DNA of 62,658 nucleotides from an uncultured Anaerolineae bacterium (GTDB taxonomy: Bacteria; Chloroflexota; Anaerolineae; Aggregatilineales; Phototrophicaceae), in NCBI GenBank assembly GCA_937944445.1, contig CALDYP010000002.1, positions 1 through 62,658 of the forward strand, given 5' to 3'. Shown here one piece after another: positions 25,658-34,979 of this stretch. The notes beneath the pieces were generated by a model, which did not search any database, was not told where the DNA came from, and was given only the letters and a program-made list of their open reading frames with translations. Positions within the stretch are counted from its first letter, which is position 1. Every line of letters begins with the position of its first letter. Made by a program: the position numbers and the translations under genes.

Positions 25658-27742
25658 ATGAGAAAACTGGCTTGCCTCTTGATCCTCTTGTTAATCCACG
25701 TTTTCAGCGTGGTGGAGGCACAATCCAGCCCGGTGACCACCAGCCGACGCGAGGGCTTTGTGCTGTATCGGTGTGAGACAACCACCCAGCCGTCCATGTT
25801 GCGGCTGTCAGCGTATCTGGCGAACGCCTCGGGCGGCGCGCTGCTGCCCGCCATCGACAGCGTGACGCTGGAAGCGGTTGAGTTGGGTGAGGCGCAGCTA
25901 GAAAGCTCAGCGCGGGCGACGCGCCGCCCGGTGCGGATCGTCCTCGTGTTAGACGCGACCAGCACCATGCCGCTGCTGCCCGTGATTAACGTCGTCAGCA
26001 CGCAGCTGTTCCCGCAGCTTGAGTTCAACGACGAGGTGGCGCTCATCAGCTTCAGCCAGAACGTCAGCCCCATCACCGCCTTTTTTACCGACAAGAACCG
26101 CCTCGTCAACGAACACATGCTAGGCCTGCGCGTGAGCGGCGGCACAAACCGCCTGTTTGACGCCATCCGCGACGCAGTAAACGCGCTCGTTGACCGCCCC
26201 GACCGGCGGAACATCGTGTTAGTCATCACCGATTCGAACCGGCGCGACGTGCCGCAGACCTCGGTCAACGACCTCATCGCCGCCGCCAACCCCAGCAAGG
26301 TGCAAGTCTACACCGTGGGCGTCCAAACCGAGGACACCCCCGACGAGGCCGAGCTGCGCACGCTGGCCGAGCGCACCAACGGCTTCTCGTGGTACTTCCG
26401 CGCTGCCAGCCAAGTTGACGCGCTGGAGAGCAGCCTCCAGAACATCCTCAACCAGTTTGTGAACAACCTCAACCAAGAGGTGACGTTCAACGTCAACGTG
26501 AGCGAGCTTGACCTGCAGGGCGTGAACGACATCACCTTCAAGGTTACGCTCACGACGAACACCGGGGCCGTGCTGAGCGACACGATCGTCTGCCCTGTGC
26601 CCACGGTGACACTCGTCCCGCCGCAGCCGACTGCCATCCCGAACAGCATCAGCTTTGTGCCGGTGACGATCCCGCCGGTGGTCACTGAGCCGTTCGACAT
26701 CGCCGTACAGATCGAAACGGGCCTGCCGGACAGTGAACAGGTGATCGTGTTCCTGCAAAACGGCGAGGTGGCGCAGGCCAGCCGCTCGCCCATCTACACG
26801 TTGGTTGCGCCCGCGCTGCCGCCCGGCATCTACAACATCACCGCCCAGCTGCGCAACCAAGACAACGTCGTCTTTGCGACGACGCCGGGCAGCCTGACCC
26901 TCAACACCCAGCAGCGGCTCACCCTCAGCGTGGTGGAAGGCAGCCTAAGCAACCTCGACGCGCCGCTGCGCCTCACTGCGCAGACCACGTCCACGCTGCC
27001 GCTGCCAGATGTGCGCTTCACGCTCAGCCGTGCCGCGCGCCCAGAGGAGGCGCGCCCGCTCGGCGCGGGCAGCGCGCCCACCGTCAGCGGGTTGGCCAGC
27101 TTGTCGATCTCATCGCTGCGCCAAGAGATTCAGCGCCACTTCCCCGACGCGCAGGCCGATGAGACCTTCCTGATCAGCGCCAGCATCCCCGCCCCCGTTG
27201 CCGAGCAACCCGCGCTGGCCGTCGCCGAGCCGCTTACAGTCACCTTCCGTCCGCTGCCGCCGCCCCCCTTTGACACGGAACTCGCCTTGATCGTCGTCCT
27301 GTGCGTGGCGCTGTTCCTGCTGAACGTGATCGCCTTCCAACGGGTGCGCCGCGCGCGCATCCGCCGCATGATCGCCCGCGCCGACGGCTACGACCTGCCG
27401 AATCGGCTCATGGCGGTCACGGTGTACCGCGACGCGCTCAAGCACACCGTCACGCTGACGCGCAAAACGATGACCATCGGGCGCGGCAGCTCTAACGACA
27501 TCAACATCGGGGATGACAACAAAGTTTCGCGCCAGCACGGGGTCATCATGTGGCGGCGCGACGACTGGTACTACACCAACCGCAAGCCAGATGTCTACGT
27601 CCGCATCGGTGGGCGGCGTGTGCGTGGCTACAAGCTGGTGCGGCTGGAACCCGTCACCGAGATTGAGATGGGCGACGCGCGGGTGTTCTTCCACACCAAC
27701 TCACAGCAAGACATCTCAGAACTGACGCGCACCAACCTATGA
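25658..27742 (+). CDS. Secreted/membrane VWA-FHA protein
   Basis: A 694-residue protein. The start at ATG 25658 gives a clean signal peptide (MRKLACLLILLLIHVFSVVEA); a longer in-frame start (25610) is rejected. A von Willebrand factor A domain spans about 90-270 with a MIDAS-like DATST (D-x-T-x-T) and GTNRLFDAI. Beta-rich segments follow, then a membrane helix (about 538-558), and a C-terminal cytoplasmic FHA domain (about 590-690, MTIGRGSSNDINIG, VSRQHGVIM). An outside protein-binding module joined to an inside phosphothreonine reader suggests trans-envelope signalling. The stop overlaps the next start (ATGA). Confidence 0.84.
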   Translation: MRKLACLLILLLIHVFSVVEAQSSPVTTSRREGFVLYRCETTTQPSMLRLSAYLANASGGALLPAIDSVTLEAVELGEAQLESSARATRRPVRIVLVLDATSTMPLLPVINVVSTQLFPQLEFNDEVALISFSQNVSPITAFFTDKNRLVNEHMLGLRVSGGTNRLFDAIRDAVNALVDRPDRRNIVLVITDSNRRDVPQTSVNDLIAAANPSKVQVYTVGVQTEDTPDEAELRTLAERTNGFSWYFRAASQVDALESSLQNILNQFVNNLNQEVTFNVNVSELDLQGVNDITFKVTLTTNTGAVLSDTIVCPVPTVTLVPPQPTAIPNSISFVPVTIPPVVTEPFDIAVQIETGLPDSEQVIVFLQNGEVAQASRSPIYTLVAPALPPGIYNITAQLRNQDNVVFATTPGSLTLNTQQRLTLSVVEGSLSNLDAPLRLTAQTTSTLPLPDVRFTLSRAARPEEARPLGAGSAPTVSGLASLSISSLRQEIQRHFPDAQADETFLISASIPAPVAEQPALAVAEPLTVTFRPLPPPPFDTELALIVVLCVALFLLNVIAFQRVRRARIRRMIARADGYDLPNRLMAVTVYRDALKHTVTLTRKTMTIGRGSSNDINIGDDNKVSRQHGVIMWRRDDWYYTNRKPDVYVRIGGRRVRGYKLVRLEPVTEIEMGDARVFFHTNSQQDISELTRTNL

Positions 27743-29031
27743 TCGAGGGATCGCCGTGCTTGCACCTCGGCGCTGCGTACACCAGCGCCAGCTCGCTCTA
27801 CAGCCTGAGCCTCGACCCAGCGGCCACCTGCCAAGTGCTGGCGCGGGCTGCGGCTCGTCAAGCCGGGCTGGAGCCGCCTGCCACGCTCGAGCTGGCGCTG
27901 CCCCTGCCGCTCAGCAGCCATCTGTTAGAGAGCGCCGCCTTGACCGGCGACCGCCTGCTGATCCAGACGGCCCCAGCGCGCCCCGCCCTGTGGCAAGCCC
28001 ACACCGACGGCCAGCCGAGCGTAACGGTGCAGTGCGGCCAGTTGGAGACTGCCATCAGCGGCAAGCTCAGCGTTCTCGTCGGCAAAGCAGGCGGCATGGG
28101 CGCGCCCGACGTGGATCTGAGCCTGCCCGCAGCGCAGGCCCCCAGCGACTTCATCGCCGAACAGTGCCTTGAGCTGCGCTATCAGTCGGATGAACGCTGC
28201 TGGTACGCGCTGCGCCTCGGCCAGACGCGCGTCCGCCTCGATGAGTTTGAGCTGTCGCCGCGTGTGCCGCTGCGTTTGGGCGCGTCCACTCAGCTTCAAC
28301 TCTACCCGCCGACGGGCGGCCTGCTGCCCCCTGAGCGCCGCCTCGCCACGTTGACGATTCACGCGCAGCCGCATCACACCCTGCCCGCTGATGATCACCT
28401 AAAGGCCGGACCGCTCAGCACGCGGCTGCTAGTCGGCACAGAGCACTCGCTGGGCATCTTGGCGGTTCAAGGCGCTTTACCCGTGGAAACCCTCGCGCGG
28501 CGTGTGCTGGCGCACCACGACCACCCGGTTCCGCCGCGGCTGCGCTGCTATCTGCTGCGCCTGCTCCCGCCCGATCAGCCCGTGAGCGCCGCGCTGGCCA
28601 CCTCAGAGGCCGTTTTTTACCTCGCCCGTGACCTTGAGACCATCCGCAGCGTCCTCTACCTGCGCTCAGTCGATCACAGCAGCGTCTACACCCTCTACGG
28701 CAGCGCTAGCAGCGCGGGCTTTCAACTCGGTGTGCGCTTGCAGCAGCACACCCCTGATCCGGCGCTGGACGTCGATCTGTACGACCTGCTGCCACAGCCC
28801 ATACCGCCAGCGGCGCTGCCCCACCTCGGCTATGCGTGGGTGCAGTTCCATTACGAGCCAGAGGTCAACACGTGGTGGATCAGCCGCACGGCGCACCCCA
28901 TGCCTGTCTTTTTGGATGGACGACGCTTGAGCAGCACGCCCGTCCGCATCACCGATCAGCGCGTCTTGAGCATCGGCATCGAGGGCACAGCGCTCATCCT
29001 GCGCTTTGTGTTGGAGTTGAGCGCGCGCTAA
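27739..29031 (+). CDS. Protein with degenerate FHA-like domains, function unknown
   Basis: A 430-residue cytoplasmic protein translationally coupled to the VWA-FHA gene (ATGA overlap). No catalytic motif is seen. Two beta-rich stretches look FHA-like: residues about 110-190 (RVRLDEFELSPRVPLRLG) and about 325-427 (VFLDGRRLSSTPVRITDQ, then LSIGIEGTALILRF). The conserved Arg/Ser/Asn of active FHA domains are not clear, so phosphothreonine binding is uncertain. It is last in the plus-strand signalling run and converges, with a 4-base overlap, on the PAAR gene. Confidence 0.6.
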   Translation: MIEGSPCLHLGAAYTSASSLYSLSLDPAATCQVLARAAARQAGLEPPATLELALPLPLSSHLLESAALTGDRLLIQTAPARPALWQAHTDGQPSVTVQCGQLETAISGKLSVLVGKAGGMGAPDVDLSLPAAQAPSDFIAEQCLELRYQSDERCWYALRLGQTRVRLDEFELSPRVPLRLGASTQLQLYPPTGGLLPPERRLATLTIHAQPHHTLPADDHLKAGPLSTRLLVGTEHSLGILAVQGALPVETLARRVLAHHDHPVPPRLRCYLLRLLPPDQPVSAALATSEAVFYLARDLETIRSVLYLRSVDHSSVYTLYGSASSAGFQLGVRLQQHTPDPALDVDLYDLLPQPIPPAALPHLGYAWVQFHYEPEVNTWWISRTAHPMPVFLDGRRLSSTPVRITDQRVLSIGIEGTALILRFVLELSAR

Positions 29032-29420
29032 CCCCCGATGAGGACGTTGACCGCGCACGGCGGCAGGATGCGCCCGAGCGGGGCCGGCCCCGTGTCTTGG
29101 CAGGTGTTGCAGGGGTCGCCCATGCGCGCGGCCGGCTTGCCGTTGATCAGCACCGTGGCCGACCCCATGATGACCTCGCCGATGCCCGTCGGCGGCACTT
29201 GGAACGGCCCACCCTGCGGCACGTGCACCATCATCGCTTGGCTGGTGACCGTCGCCGCGGGCATGCCGCCAATGGTCACATTCGTGGAGCAGTTGAGGGT
29301 AATCGCCGCAAGGAACGGATGCGGCAGCGGGGTCGGGACTGGCCCACCCGGGCTGGGGATCAGCACGGTATGGATGTCAATCGCTTGAATCATGTCGCCG
29401 AGGCGCGCAGCAGGGGGCAT
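29028..29420 (-). CDS. PAAR-domain spike-tip protein
   Basis: A 130-residue PAAR protein. Repeated glycine-rich loops with conserved metal-binding histidine and cysteine candidates are visible (RLGDMIQAIDIHTVL, NVTIGGMPAATVTSQAMMVH, VLINGKPAARMGDPCNTC). PAAR proteins cap the VgrG-like spike of contractile injection systems; this is the Afp10 equivalent. It is the only structural gene of the cluster on the minus strand, divergent from the AAA+ ATPase gene, and it overlaps the preceding plus-strand gene by four bases at the 3' ends. Confidence 0.88.
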   Translation of the reverse strand: MPPAARLGDMIQAIDIHTVLIPSPGGPVPTPLPHPFLAAITLNCSTNVTIGGMPAATVTSQAMMVHVPQGGPFQVPPTGIGEVIMGSATVLINGKPAARMGDPCNTCQDTGPAPLGRILPPCAVNVLIGG

Positions 29421-29497
29421 AAGTCGTGCATCTCCGTTATGTTTTATAACCGATCACAATGATGTAACACAGTTGGACATTGCAAGAGTATAAAAAC

Positions 29498-29525
29498 TTG
29501 TAAAAAATCGGTTTTTCTTTATACA
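29498..29525 (+). promoter_or_regulatory. Possible promoter of the injection-system operon
   Basis: TTGTAA (29498-29503) and TATACA (29520-29525), separated by 16 bases, lie in a markedly A+T-rich 157-base divergent gap between the PAAR gene and the AAA+ gene, about 50 bases before the latter. Each box matches four of six consensus positions. All plus-strand eCIS genes downstream are closely spaced, so a main promoter is expected in this gap. Confidence 0.35.
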
Positions 29526-29577
29526 TCGTAATCCAAATTAGCGTAAACTGAAAACGTATTAAAGGTCAAGTATTTTG

Positions 29578-31647
29578 ATGAATTATCAGCGCCTTGAGCA
29601 GCTTGCGACTGGGCTGCAATACATGGATCGAATTATTTTCAGTGCAGTCTCGCGCGCGCAAGAAGCCGGGTTTGACCCTGCTAACACCCTGCATGGGTTA
29701 GTCATCACCGACGAGGACGCGCAGTTCTTGGCCGCCAAAGAGCCGCTGGCCGCGATCTGGGGGCAGGACGGCGCAGTGCCGAGCTTCCCCGCTGCCCTGC
29801 GCGTTGAGGCTTCTCCATTAGCGGAGATGGGCTGCATCTTCGGCCTGAGCGACCTTGACCTTGCGATCGTTCTGGTGTGCCTTGCCGTTGAGATCGACCA
29901 GCGCTACGAGCGCCTGTACGCCTACTTGCAGGATGACGTCACCCAGCGCCGCCCCACCGTCAACCTCATTATGAACCTGCTGGGCGGCACGGTGCGCGAG
30001 CGCTTCCAAGTGTGGGAACGGCTCAGCCCAGAGATGCCGCTGCGCCAGTTCAAGCTCTTGGACTGCGTGCCCGATCCGACCCGACCACACAGCACCTTCA
30101 TCACGCACCAAGTCAAGCTCGACCGGCGCACCGTCAACTTTTTGTTGGGCAGTGACGAGATCGACGAGCGCATCCAGCACGCGGCGCGCCTGCTCACGCC
30201 GCCGAGCGCCCCGCAGCAGTTATCGGCCATCGCCGACGCGCTCGCCCCGCATCAAGACAGCAGCCTTCCCCCTCTTCTGCTGCTATATGGCGAGGACGAC
30301 GCCGCCAAAGCCGCTGACGTGAGCGCCTTCTGCGCCAGCTTGAGCCTGCCCGTCCTCTGTGTTGATCTGCACAAGCTGGCTGATTCTGATCTGCCGTACG
30401 AAACCGCGTGGGGGATCACGCTGCGCGAGGCGCTCTTCCACGGCGCGGCGCTGCTGTTAGAGCGTTGGAGCGCCGTCCTCGACGAGCGTTCCCGCCCCAA
30501 CGAGCGCATCTGGCGCGACGTCGTCGGGCTGAACGGGTTGGTGTTCCTCAGCGCGGCGCAGCCGTGGGAGCCGCTCGACGAGCTGCGCCAGCGGCGGCTG
30601 CTGCGCCTGTCCTACAGCCTGCCGTCCTACAGCGAGCGCATCCACCTGTGGCAGCAGCACCTTGAAGCGCTCGACATCTACTTGCCAGCAGACGACATCG
30701 TCGCTGTCTCGAACAAGTTCCGTCTGACCACTGACCAGATCGCGCGCGCCGTCCAAGCGGCGGCGGATTGGGCCGCCACCAAAGGCCGCCCGCTGCAAGC
30801 CGACGACCTCGTACAGGGCGCACAAGCCCACGCCAGCCTGCGGCTCGATCAGCTCGCCCAACACATCCAGCCGCGCTACACATGGGCAGACCTCATCCTG
30901 CCGCCTGAGCAAACCACCCAAATCCGCGAGCTGATCGACCGTGTGAGCTACGCCGCCACGGTGCACACGGATTGGGGCTTCGGCGCGAAGGGCGCGCCCA
31001 TCCGCCGGGTGAGCGCCCTCTTCGCCGGTGAGAGCGGCACAGGCAAGACGCTCGCTGCTGAGGTCATCGCCCATGAGCTGGGACTCGTCATGTACAAGAT
31101 TGACCTCTCGTCCGTCGTCAGCAAGTACATCGGCGAGACCGAGAAGAACCTCAAGACGATCTTCGACGAGGCGCGCGCAGGCAATGCCATCCTATTCTTC
31201 GACGAGGCTGATGCCCTCTTCGGCAAGCGCTCCGAGGTCAAAGACGCTCACGACCGCTACGCCAACATCGAGGTGGCCTATCTGCTCCAGCAGATCGAGA
31301 ACTACGACGGCGTCGCCATCATGGCCACCAACCTACGCCAGAACCTCGACGACGCCTTCACCCGCCGCCTAGACTTTGTGATCGACTTCCCCTTCCCTGA
31401 CCCTGAGTACCGCCAGCAGATCTGGAAGATTCACTTCCCCAGCCGTGCGCCCATCGCCCCCGACGTGGACATGGCCGAGATTGCTGAACGCTACCGACTG
31501 GCGGGCGGCAACATACGCAACGCGGCGCTGGCCGCAGCCTTCCTCGCCGCCAGTGAGAACAGCAGCATCACCATGCAGCACATCAAACGGGCCGTTCGGC
31601 GCGAACATCAGAAGATGGGCCGCCTGCTAGACACGGTAAGGGACTAG
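29578..31647 (+). CDS. AAA+ ATPase of the injection system (Afp15/PVC15-like)
   Basis: A 689-residue ATPase. The N-terminal 400 residues contain a helical/winged-helix part and a degenerate ATPase-like region (PPLLLLYGEDDAAKAA). The C-terminal AAA+ module (about 435-680) has Walker A GESGTGKT, Walker B ILFFDEADALFG and a sensor/arginine-finger segment DDAFTRRLDFVIDFPFPD. This protein is conserved in eCIS clusters and is thought to act in particle assembly or disassembly. ATG 29578 is used (a TTG directly precedes it). It is followed after 3 bases by the DUF4255 gene. Confidence 0.9.
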   Translation: MNYQRLEQLATGLQYMDRIIFSAVSRAQEAGFDPANTLHGLVITDEDAQFLAAKEPLAAIWGQDGAVPSFPAALRVEASPLAEMGCIFGLSDLDLAIVLVCLAVEIDQRYERLYAYLQDDVTQRRPTVNLIMNLLGGTVRERFQVWERLSPEMPLRQFKLLDCVPDPTRPHSTFITHQVKLDRRTVNFLLGSDEIDERIQHAARLLTPPSAPQQLSAIADALAPHQDSSLPPLLLLYGEDDAAKAADVSAFCASLSLPVLCVDLHKLADSDLPYETAWGITLREALFHGAALLLERWSAVLDERSRPNERIWRDVVGLNGLVFLSAAQPWEPLDELRQRRLLRLSYSLPSYSERIHLWQQHLEALDIYLPADDIVAVSNKFRLTTDQIARAVQAAADWAATKGRPLQADDLVQGAQAHASLRLDQLAQHIQPRYTWADLILPPEQTTQIRELIDRVSYAATVHTDWGFGAKGAPIRRVSALFAGESGTGKTLAAEVIAHELGLVMYKIDLSSVVSKYIGETEKNLKTIFDEARAGNAILFFDEADALFGKRSEVKDAHDRYANIEVAYLLQQIENYDGVAIMATNLRQNLDDAFTRRLDFVIDFPFPDPEYRQQIWKIHFPSRAPIAPDVDMAEIAERYRLAGGNIRNAALAAAFLAASENSSITMQHIKRAVRREHQKMGRLLDTVRD

Positions 31648-31650
31648 GGG

Positions 31651-32307
31651 ATGATCAACGACCTCGACACCACACTTGAGCGCCTCATCTACAACGTCGG
31701 CAACATCCCGCGCACCGAGGTTGACATCTCGTTCGAGCAGCCCAACCGCGACTGGTCAACCCGGTTGAGCCGCCCAACCCTCAACCTGTGGGCGTTCGAC
31801 ATCCGCGAGAACCTGAAGCTGCGCCCCAACCCGCTGCAAGTGCAGCCCAAAGACGCGCGCACGGCCACCGTCTACAACCCGCCGCTGCGCATCGACATCA
31901 GCTACTGGGTGAGCGCGTGGGCGCGCCGCGTCGAGGATGAGCACAGCCTGCTGTGGCGCGGGCTGGCCGCGCTCAAGAAAACGCCCAGCGTCAAGCCCAC
32001 TGACGCCCACGGCGAGCTGCGCTACGCTAACTTAGACATCCCCTTGAAAGTCGCCTTGCCAAGCGAAGGCGCAATCAACATTTCAGACCTCTGGGGTGTG
32101 CTGGATAACAGCATGAAGCTCGGCTTCTTGGTCGTCGCCACGGTCGAGATGGACATGGACATGGCCGTGGACACCCCGCTTGTGTTGGAACAGACGCTGC
32201 GCGTGGGGCAGAAGGCCAGCCGCACCGAGCAGCGTCTTGCCACGATTGACGTTGAATTCACCAAGAAAGGAGACCCCACCGCGCAGCCAGACAGCACCGA
32301 AGAGTAG
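31651..32307 (+). CDS. DUF4255 tail-terminator/cap protein (Afp16/PVC16-like)
   Basis: A 218-residue protein with the DUF4255 pattern: an N-terminal helix ending in LERLIYN, EVDISFEQPNRDWSTRLSRP, a DIRENLKLRPNP segment, and PPLRIDISYWVSAWARRVEDE. In Afp and PVC particles the family member terminates the sheath and tube. It is closely spaced after the AAA+ ATPase gene and 39 bases before the sheath gene. It is typical in length. Confidence 0.88.
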   Translation: MINDLDTTLERLIYNVGNIPRTEVDISFEQPNRDWSTRLSRPTLNLWAFDIRENLKLRPNPLQVQPKDARTATVYNPPLRIDISYWVSAWARRVEDEHSLLWRGLAALKKTPSVKPTDAHGELRYANLDIPLKVALPSEGAINISDLWGVLDNSMKLGFLVVATVEMDMDMAVDTPLVLEQTLRVGQKASRTEQRLATIDVEFTKKGDPTAQPDSTEE

Positions 32308-32346
32308 TTTAATTTTCGTTTAGCAATCAATCAGGAGAAAGACAAC

Positions 32347-33921
32347 ATGCCTAACTATCTATCGCCCGGCGTCTACATGGAAGAGGTCGACCGTGGCACA
32401 AAGCCGATCGAAGCCGTTGGCACGGCTGTTGCTGCGTTTGTGGGCTACACGGAAAAAGCCGAGGACGTCAAGAACGGCAAGACGGTTTCCCTCGTGGGCA
32501 AAGCAACGCTCGTCACCAACTGGTCACAGTACGTTCAGAAGTTTGGCGGCCTCATCCCCGGCGCTTACACGCCGGATGCGGTCTATGGCTACTTCGCCAA
32601 CGGTGGCTCGATCTGCTACATCGTCAGCGTCAAGACGCTTGGGGCCAGCGCAGGCGATGCCACCGTCAAGCCCGCGGTGGCCGCCGTCCCCAGCCTTGCC
32701 GACAAGCGCCGTAACCTGCTGGAGTTCAAGGCCAAAGAGGGCGGCGTCGCTGGCAACAAGCTCGAAGTCGAGGTGAAAGTGCCCCACACTGAGGGCGACG
32801 ACAAGACCCCACCGACCAACTTCACGCTCAACGTCAAGCTCGATGGCGTCGTGGCCGAGACCTTCCCCGATGTCACGCTCAACAAAGGCGAGAACAACGT
32901 CCAGTCAGTGGTCGCGGCCAAGTCGAAGCTCATCACCGTCGAGGTGGTCAGCACGGCCAAAGGCGACATCCTGCCAGTGGATGGAACCTATCCGCTCTCT
33001 GGTGGCAAAGTGGAGACGAAGGCCATCACCCTCGACGACTATCAGGGTAACGCGGCCGAGCGCCGCGGCATCGCTGGCCTTGAGGCGCTCGACGATGTGA
33101 CGATGATCTGCGTCCCTGACTTGATGATGAGCTACCAGAACGGCGAGATCGACATGAAGGGCGTGCAGTCGGTGCAGCAGTCGGTCATCGACTACTGCGA
33201 GCTGGTGCGCTACTGCTTCGCCATCCTAGACGCGCCGCCCGGCTTGATGCCGCAAGAGATCAAAGAGTGGCGCATGCAGGTCAACTACGACACCACCCGC
33301 GCGGCGCTCTACTACCCGTGGATCGAAGTGCCGAACATGACGGGCGAGGGCGGCACGACCCGCTTGATCCCGCCCAGCGGCCACATGGCCGGCATCTACG
33401 CCCGCACCGACAGCACGCGCGGCGTCCACAAAGCGCCGGCTAACGAGATCGTGCGCAACTGCGTCGGCCTTGAAGTGACCGTCACCAAAGGCGAGCACGA
33501 CCTGCTCAACCCGATCAGCGTGAACGTCATCCGCAGCTTCCCCGGGCGCGGCATCCGCGTGTGGGGCGCGCGCACCCTCTCCAGCGATGCGTCGTGGCGC
33601 TACATCCCCGTGCGCCGTCTGTTCAACATGATCGAAGAGAGCATCGAGCGCGGCACGCAGTGGGTCGTGTTTGAGCCAAACGATCAATTCCTGTGGAGCC
33701 GCGTCCGCCGCGACGTGTCGGCTTTCTTGAAGATGGTGCACCGCACCGGCGCGCTCTTTGGGGCCTCGCCCGAGGAAGCCTTCTACGTCAAATGCGACGC
33801 CGAGACGAACCCGCCCGAGGCGCGCGACCTCGGCCAGTTGGTGGTTGAAATCGGCATTGCGCCCGTCAAGCCCGCCGAGTTTGTCATCTTCCGCGTCAGC
33901 CAATGGTCGGCTAACTCGTAA
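32347..33921 (+). CDS. Contractile sheath protein (Afp2/3/4-like)
   Basis: A 524-residue phage-tail-sheath family protein. The N-terminus is typical (LSPGVYMEEVDRGTKPIEAVG) and the C-terminal sheath domain has RAALYYPWIEVPN, SGHMAGIYARTDSTRGVHKAPA and the final DLGQLVVEIGIAPVKPAEFV. A central insertion (about 115-225) is lysine-rich and more variable. It has a strong ribosome-binding site (AGGAG) 10 bases before ATG, in line with a high-copy structural protein. Only one sheath gene is present, whereas Afp has three. Confidence 0.95.
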   Translation: MPNYLSPGVYMEEVDRGTKPIEAVGTAVAAFVGYTEKAEDVKNGKTVSLVGKATLVTNWSQYVQKFGGLIPGAYTPDAVYGYFANGGSICYIVSVKTLGASAGDATVKPAVAAVPSLADKRRNLLEFKAKEGGVAGNKLEVEVKVPHTEGDDKTPPTNFTLNVKLDGVVAETFPDVTLNKGENNVQSVVAAKSKLITVEVVSTAKGDILPVDGTYPLSGGKVETKAITLDDYQGNAAERRGIAGLEALDDVTMICVPDLMMSYQNGEIDMKGVQSVQQSVIDYCELVRYCFAILDAPPGLMPQEIKEWRMQVNYDTTRAALYYPWIEVPNMTGEGGTTRLIPPSGHMAGIYARTDSTRGVHKAPANEIVRNCVGLEVTVTKGEHDLLNPISVNVIRSFPGRGIRVWGARTLSSDASWRYIPVRRLFNMIEESIERGTQWVVFEPNDQFLWSRVRRDVSAFLKMVHRTGALFGASPEEAFYVKCDAETNPPEARDLGQLVVEIGIAPVKPAEFVIFRVSQWSANS

Positions 33922-33965
33922 ATTCCATCTCTCGTAAGGCACAGATCATTTAAAGGAGTTCAACA

Positions 33966-34427
33966 ATGGCAACAACCAAAGACGCACTGACCGGTGATCC
34001 GCTCGTCGGCGCACATTTCAAGGTCGATGTTTCAGGCAAAGCGAGCGGCTTCTTCACCGAGGTGAGCGGCATCGGCTCTGAGACGCAAGTGATCGAGCAC
34101 AAGATCACGCTTGAGACTCAGGGGACGGGCTTGATCCGCAAGGTTCCGGGCCTGCTGAAGTGGAACGACATCACCCTCAAGCGCGGCATCACCGCCAACA
34201 TGGACTTCTACGACTGGCGAAAGCTGGTCGAACAGGGCAAGATAGATGACGCGCGCGTCTCGGTGACGATCACGATGCTGTCTCAAGACTACCAGCCCAT
34301 CGCCGAGTGGACGTTGGATGCGGCATGGCCGAGCAAGATCACCGGCCCGTCGATCAAAGCCGACGCCAACGAGATCGGCATTGAAGAGCTGACAATTGTC
34401 CATGAGGGCATCACGCGCACGATGTAA
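33966..34427 (+). CDS. Inner tube protein 1 (Afp1/5-like, gp19/Hcp-like fold)
   Basis: A 153-residue tail-tube family protein: FKVDVSGKASGFFTEVSGIG near the start, then LKRGITANMDFYDWRKLVEQG and WTLDAAWPSKITGPSIKADA. These are hallmark motifs of eCIS tube proteins that stack as hexamers inside the sheath. AAGGAG lies 9 bases before ATG, predicting strong translation. It is followed 13 bases later by a small cluster gene. Confidence 0.95.
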   Translation: MATTKDALTGDPLVGAHFKVDVSGKASGFFTEVSGIGSETQVIEHKITLETQGTGLIRKVPGLLKWNDITLKRGITANMDFYDWRKLVEQGKIDDARVSVTITMLSQDYQPIAEWTLDAAWPSKITGPSIKADANEIGIEELTIVHEGITRTM

Positions 34428-34440
34428 GACAGGCTAGCCC

Positions 34441-34803
34441 ATGCAGACGGAATTCCCGTTCGAACTGCCACGGGGCTTCATCGACGCGAACGGCCAAGTG
34501 CATCGTGAAGGCACGATGCGCTTGGCCACCGCTCGCGATGAGCTGGCTCCACTACGCGACCCGCGCGTGCGCAACAACGAGGCCTATCTTGTGATCCTGC
34601 TGCTGTCGCAGGTCATCACGCGCTTAGGGACGCTGACGCGCGTCACGCCCGAGATGCTGGAAAACTTCTTCGCCGCGGACATCGCCTACTTGCAAGACAT
34701 GTACCGCCGCATCAACGACGTCGAGATCCCAACCGTGCGCTGCATCTGCCCGAACTGCGCCTACGAGTTCGACGTAGAGATCCCCATCCCGGGGGAATTT
34801 TGA
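34441..34803 (+). CDS. Small conserved-type eCIS protein with a cysteine motif
   Basis: A 120-residue protein, helical in the middle (AYLVILLLSQVITRLGTLTR) and ending in a cysteine cluster (C101, C103, C106 in RCICPNCAYEF) that could bind a metal. It lies between the two tube genes, the slot where contractile phages encode tail-assembly chaperones, so an assembly role is possible. I do not recognise a named family. Its stop overlaps the start of the next small gene. Confidence 0.7.
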   Translation: MQTEFPFELPRGFIDANGQVHREGTMRLATARDELAPLRDPRVRNNEAYLVILLLSQVITRLGTLTRVTPEMLENFFAADIAYLQDMYRRINDVEIPTVRCICPNCAYEFDVEIPIPGEF

Positions 34804-34970
34804 GCTACCCCCTTGATCGTCTCCACGAGGAGGTAGCTTTCATCGCCAAGACGCTCTCATGGGGACACGACGAACTCATCAACATGACGCACTCAGAGCG
34901 GCGGCGTTGGGTGCAGCAGATTCAAGCCATTCAGCAGCGCGCCCGTCAGCGCCCATCCACGGAGGGATAG
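34800..34970 (+). CDS. Small DUF6760-like eCIS protein
   Basis: A 56-residue protein starting at TTG 34800, which overlaps the preceding stop (TTGA). The sequence begins SYPLDRLHEEVAFIAKTLSW and continues HDELINMTHSERRRWVQQI, a pattern I recall from DUF6760 proteins of contractile injection clusters. It is mostly helical with no membrane segment. The unusual TTG start and tight overlap imply translational coupling. Its role is unknown; position suggests tube or baseplate assembly. Confidence 0.7.
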   Translation: MSYPLDRLHEEVAFIAKTLSWGHDELINMTHSERRRWVQQIQAIQQRARQRPSTEG

Positions 34971-34979
34971 ACCGCCACC

